From: Candidatus Poseidoniaceae archaeon
GTDB taxonomy: Archaea; Thermoplasmatota; Poseidoniia; Poseidoniales; Poseidoniaceae
Reading direction: 5' to 3'
DNA: 17,633 bases
NCBI GenBank assembly: GCA_022451765.1
Contig: JAKUNY010000020.1
Span: 1-17,633 of the forward strand
Shown here: positions 15,569 to 17,633 of the stretch, one piece after another
How the letters are laid out: the number at the start of each line of letters is the position of its first letter
How positions within the stretch are numbered: position 1 is the stretch's first letter
Position numbers and translations under genes: made by a program
The notes under the pieces: model-generated
Told to the model about the DNA's origin: nothing
Database searches by the model: none
What the model saw: only the letters and a program-made list of their open reading frames with translations

Positions 15569-17530
15569 ATGTACGCAGTATTCATTTCTCTCATTTTCTT
15601 TTTTACAGTCGTCGGTTTCGCAACATACTATGTCCAACGCGGCATTGGAAACATGGCTGAACCCATGCGACAATTCGGCCTTTTCTTGCTGAACAAGGCT
15701 CCCGCTGGTATTGTTGATTTGTTTAATGATGACAAAGGAAGCGGATCGAAAACATGGATGAACTTTGGAATGATTTGGCTTACATTCGCAGCCATTGGTA
15801 CCTTCCTCGCTCTCTGGCATGACTATGATGCTAGTGCACTGAACTCACTCGCGAGTATTGGTTGGGAGTACGACGACGGAAGCGCTCTCAACACGTTTGT
15901 TGATGTCACTCTGATGACGGGCTTAATGTCGATTCTCATCGGTGGCGGACTTGTAGCAGCAGCCCGTGCAGGAGCGGGCCGCCTTGCCAGTGAAGCAAAC
16001 GCTAGCCTCACTGCAATTCTTTTCTCTGTTCTTACCATCTCATCGCTGATTCTCCCTATCATTCTCGGGCTCTTGTTCGACCTTTCAGCAGCGAATGAGG
16101 CGTTCATACGAGACTTGTTCATGCATACGCTGCGTTCGTTCATTATCATGGCTGTTATGATCAACGTTCTCTTGACCGTATCTCAACGAAAAAGCGAGGT
16201 CGTATCTGCGAGCAATTGGTTCATGTTCATGGCGCTTGCATCGTTTATTTTTGGATCCCAATTCCGATTCTTCGGGGAACTGGCAGATTCCACTCAGACC
16301 GTTTGGCTAGGCGAGCGTATGTCCCAATCATGGACGATTATCGCCTTGATTTTCGCAGTTGCCTACCATGTTGTCCCACGTGCTGCAAGCCGTCCTATTT
16401 GGTCTGATTCGATGACCAAAGCAAGTCTTCTTCTTCTTTTCTTTACGCTCCCACCGTTCATGCTATCCTCGGCAGATGCGGGAATATTGCTCGAGAACCT
16501 TGGTGCTATTCTGATGACGATTGCACTCTTACCAATCCTTGCAGGGTCCGTGAACATCTTGATGACTTCACTAGGCAACGCTACCGGTGTTGTTTCACGC
16601 CCAGGAGCATTGGCTGCAACCCTTGCTATGGTGTTCTTCCCCCTGTATGCTATTGGAGGATATTTCACTTCATTGGACGTTTTCATTGGCCTTGGAGCCC
16701 TCAACGATATGGCAGAAACTGTTGACATTGGCTTCATGTGGACCGTTGGAGGTTTGATGGCTGTTGCCTGTGTTGCTGAATCGTATCCTCTTGCAGGAGA
16801 CAGACAACTCGCCTCACCATCGTCTGCATCGTTATCGACGTTGATGATTGCTTTCGGTGGAGTCACATCAACCGTCGCAAAACTAATGGGCGACTTTACT
16901 GAAAAAGCCCTGCTTGATTCAGGAAGCGAAGAGGTTGTCATGACAGACGGAGGCTTCAGTTTAACAGCAGCAGTCTTGTTTTACATCGGATCAATTGGTA
17001 TCATCTTGTTGTTCCTCAACCTCATCCGGACTTCCGTTGGTGGGATAAAAGTCGATACATCCGTATCAACAACCTCAGATATTTCTCGATATTCGATGCA
17101 ATTAGGTGAATCATCAATTCGCAAATTGTTGCAGCGAGGCGTCGGTGTCGACACGATTCTTGTTGTTGGAGCAGATGTTGAAGACGACGGTGGGATGACC
17201 ATCATCGATGTATCCTCGACATTGCATAACGATGAAATCGACGAGTTCCCCGTCGAGAAGAATGAATTGGAGATGCTATCGGATTATCTTGCAAAGAAGG
17301 AAATGAGCATCTTTGAGTTCTTCCGCTCCATCGATCTTGATGACTCTGGACTCATCGATGGCTATGAACTTCAACAAGCGCTAAGAGAGGCAGAGATTGC
17401 GGATCTCCCACCATGGGACGTCTCAAAACTGATGAAATTTGTTGACCTGGATGGCGACGGGCGAGTGAATCTTCCTGAGCTCGATATTGCAATTACCCGA
17501 ATCCGAACCGGCGCAACCGAAGAAGAGTGA
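15569..17530 (+). CDS. Polytopic membrane protein resembling haem-copper oxidase subunit I, with two C-terminal EF-hands
   Basis: This 653-residue protein has about 12-13 hydrophobic helices in residues 1-500. The segment WTIIALIFAVAYHVVPRAASRPIWS resembles the late helix and loop of cbb3/NorB-type subunit I (…YYxVPRxxGRPxYS), and the helix number also fits. But where those enzymes have H-x-H metal ligands this protein has GER, and only about four histidines exist in the whole chain, so it is unlikely to carry the normal haem-copper centre. Residues about 500-653 are soluble and end in two canonical EF-hand loops, DLDDSGLIDGYE (589-600) and DLDGDGRVNLPE (626-637), spaced 37 residues apart. 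The start is ATG 15569, after GAGGTGG at 15557-15563. It probably forms a unit with the small upstream protein. Oxidase homology is tentative; the EF-hands are clear. Confidence 0.75.
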   Translation: MYAVFISLIFFFTVVGFATYYVQRGIGNMAEPMRQFGLFLLNKAPAGIVDLFNDDKGSGSKTWMNFGMIWLTFAAIGTFLALWHDYDASALNSLASIGWEYDDGSALNTFVDVTLMTGLMSILIGGGLVAAARAGAGRLASEANASLTAILFSVLTISSLILPIILGLLFDLSAANEAFIRDLFMHTLRSFIIMAVMINVLLTVSQRKSEVVSASNWFMFMALASFIFGSQFRFFGELADSTQTVWLGERMSQSWTIIALIFAVAYHVVPRAASRPIWSDSMTKASLLLLFFTLPPFMLSSADAGILLENLGAILMTIALLPILAGSVNILMTSLGNATGVVSRPGALAATLAMVFFPLYAIGGYFTSLDVFIGLGALNDMAETVDIGFMWTVGGLMAVACVAESYPLAGDRQLASPSSASLSTLMIAFGGVTSTVAKLMGDFTEKALLDSGSEEVVMTDGGFSLTAAVLFYIGSIGIILLFLNLIRTSVGGIKVDTSVSTTSDISRYSMQLGESSIRKLLQRGVGVDTILVVGADVEDDGGMTIIDVSSTLHNDEIDEFPVEKNELEMLSDYLAKKEMSIFEFFRSIDLDDSGLIDGYELQQALREAEIADLPPWDVSKLMKFVDLDGDGRVNLPELDIAITRIRTGATEEE

Positions 17531-17547
17531 GGCGAGGCGGTAATTCC

Positions 17548-17633
17548 GTGCGTATTGGGTTGGGCTGGAAACCAAATGTGGGGAAATCGACGTTCTTCGC
17601 AGCGTCCACGCTCATTCCTGTCGATATTGCAAA
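17548..17633 (+). CDS. YchF/OBG-like GTPase, 3' end cut by window
   Basis: Only the first 28 codons are visible. They read VRIGLGWKPNVGKSTFF and then TLIPVDIA, matching the N-terminus of the archaeal YchF/OBG-type GTP-binding protein family (usually …GLVGKPNVGKSTFF…). These GTPases or ATPases associate with ribosomes. The start is GTG 17548, with GAGGCGG at 17534-17540 as ribosome site. The first glycine of the GxxxxGKS P-loop is replaced here: GKPNVGKS is read as WKPNVGKS. The gene follows the large membrane protein by 17 bases and may share its transcript. Confidence 0.75.
   Translation, partial: MRIGLGWKPNVGKSTFFAASTLIPVDIA

Noticed and set aside
15105..15692. Plus-strand frame of 195 codons across the raSEA end and the small membrane gene
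   Set aside because: It overlaps two well supported genes in another frame, and its sequence is Arg/Ser/Cys/His-rich without a domain.

Overview
The window looks like a piece of a euryarchaeal genome, most likely a Marine Group II (Poseidoniales-type) planktonic archaeon. Supporting signs: a radical SAM enzyme of the archaea-specific RaSEA (archaeosine) family, an archaeal-type start of a YchF/OBG-like GTPase, GAGGTGA-type Shine-Dalgarno sites, and a secreted protein that ends in D-x-DGDG aspartate repeats plus a single membrane anchor, a layout common in that group. The lineage is inferred from these features and was not tested by phylogeny. Coding is dense: eight complete genes, one gene split by an in-frame stop, and two genes cut by the window edges.

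Region 1 (2-8649) is a two-gene operon for a very large AddAB/RecBCD-like helicase-nuclease. An AddB-like subunit (5' end cut by the window) overlaps by ATGA an AddA-like subunit of about 1,657 residues. The addA reading frame is interrupted by one in-frame TAA (5293-5295), just before Walker B, with no frameshift. Both subunits carry a RecB-type PD-(D/E)XK nuclease framed by four cysteines, so both may bind an Fe-S cluster. AddAB-type machines are overwhelmingly bacterial, and archaea are usually credited with Mre11-Rad50-HerA-NurA for end resection.

Region 2 (8621-12216) is a mixed accessory-looking stretch: a minus-strand class I methyltransferase whose end overlaps the end of addA, a divergent proline iminopeptidase, and a secreted, membrane-anchored seven-repeat RCC1 propeller protein.

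Region 3 (12326-15184) is a tight operon: a coiled-coil protein with an acidic tail, a pyruvoyl-dependent phosphatidylserine (archaetidylserine) decarboxylase, and RaSEA, which acts with ArcS to make archaeosine in tRNA.

Region 4 (15286-17633) holds a two-helix membrane protein, then a polytopic membrane protein. The latter resembles subunit I of haem-copper oxidases but appears to lack the metal-binding histidines and ends in two canonical EF-hands. Closely behind begins a YchF-like GTPase, cut by the window end, with an unusual P-loop. No tRNA, rRNA, CRISPR, insertion sequence or other mobile element was seen. No gene-free stretch exceeds about 110 bases.
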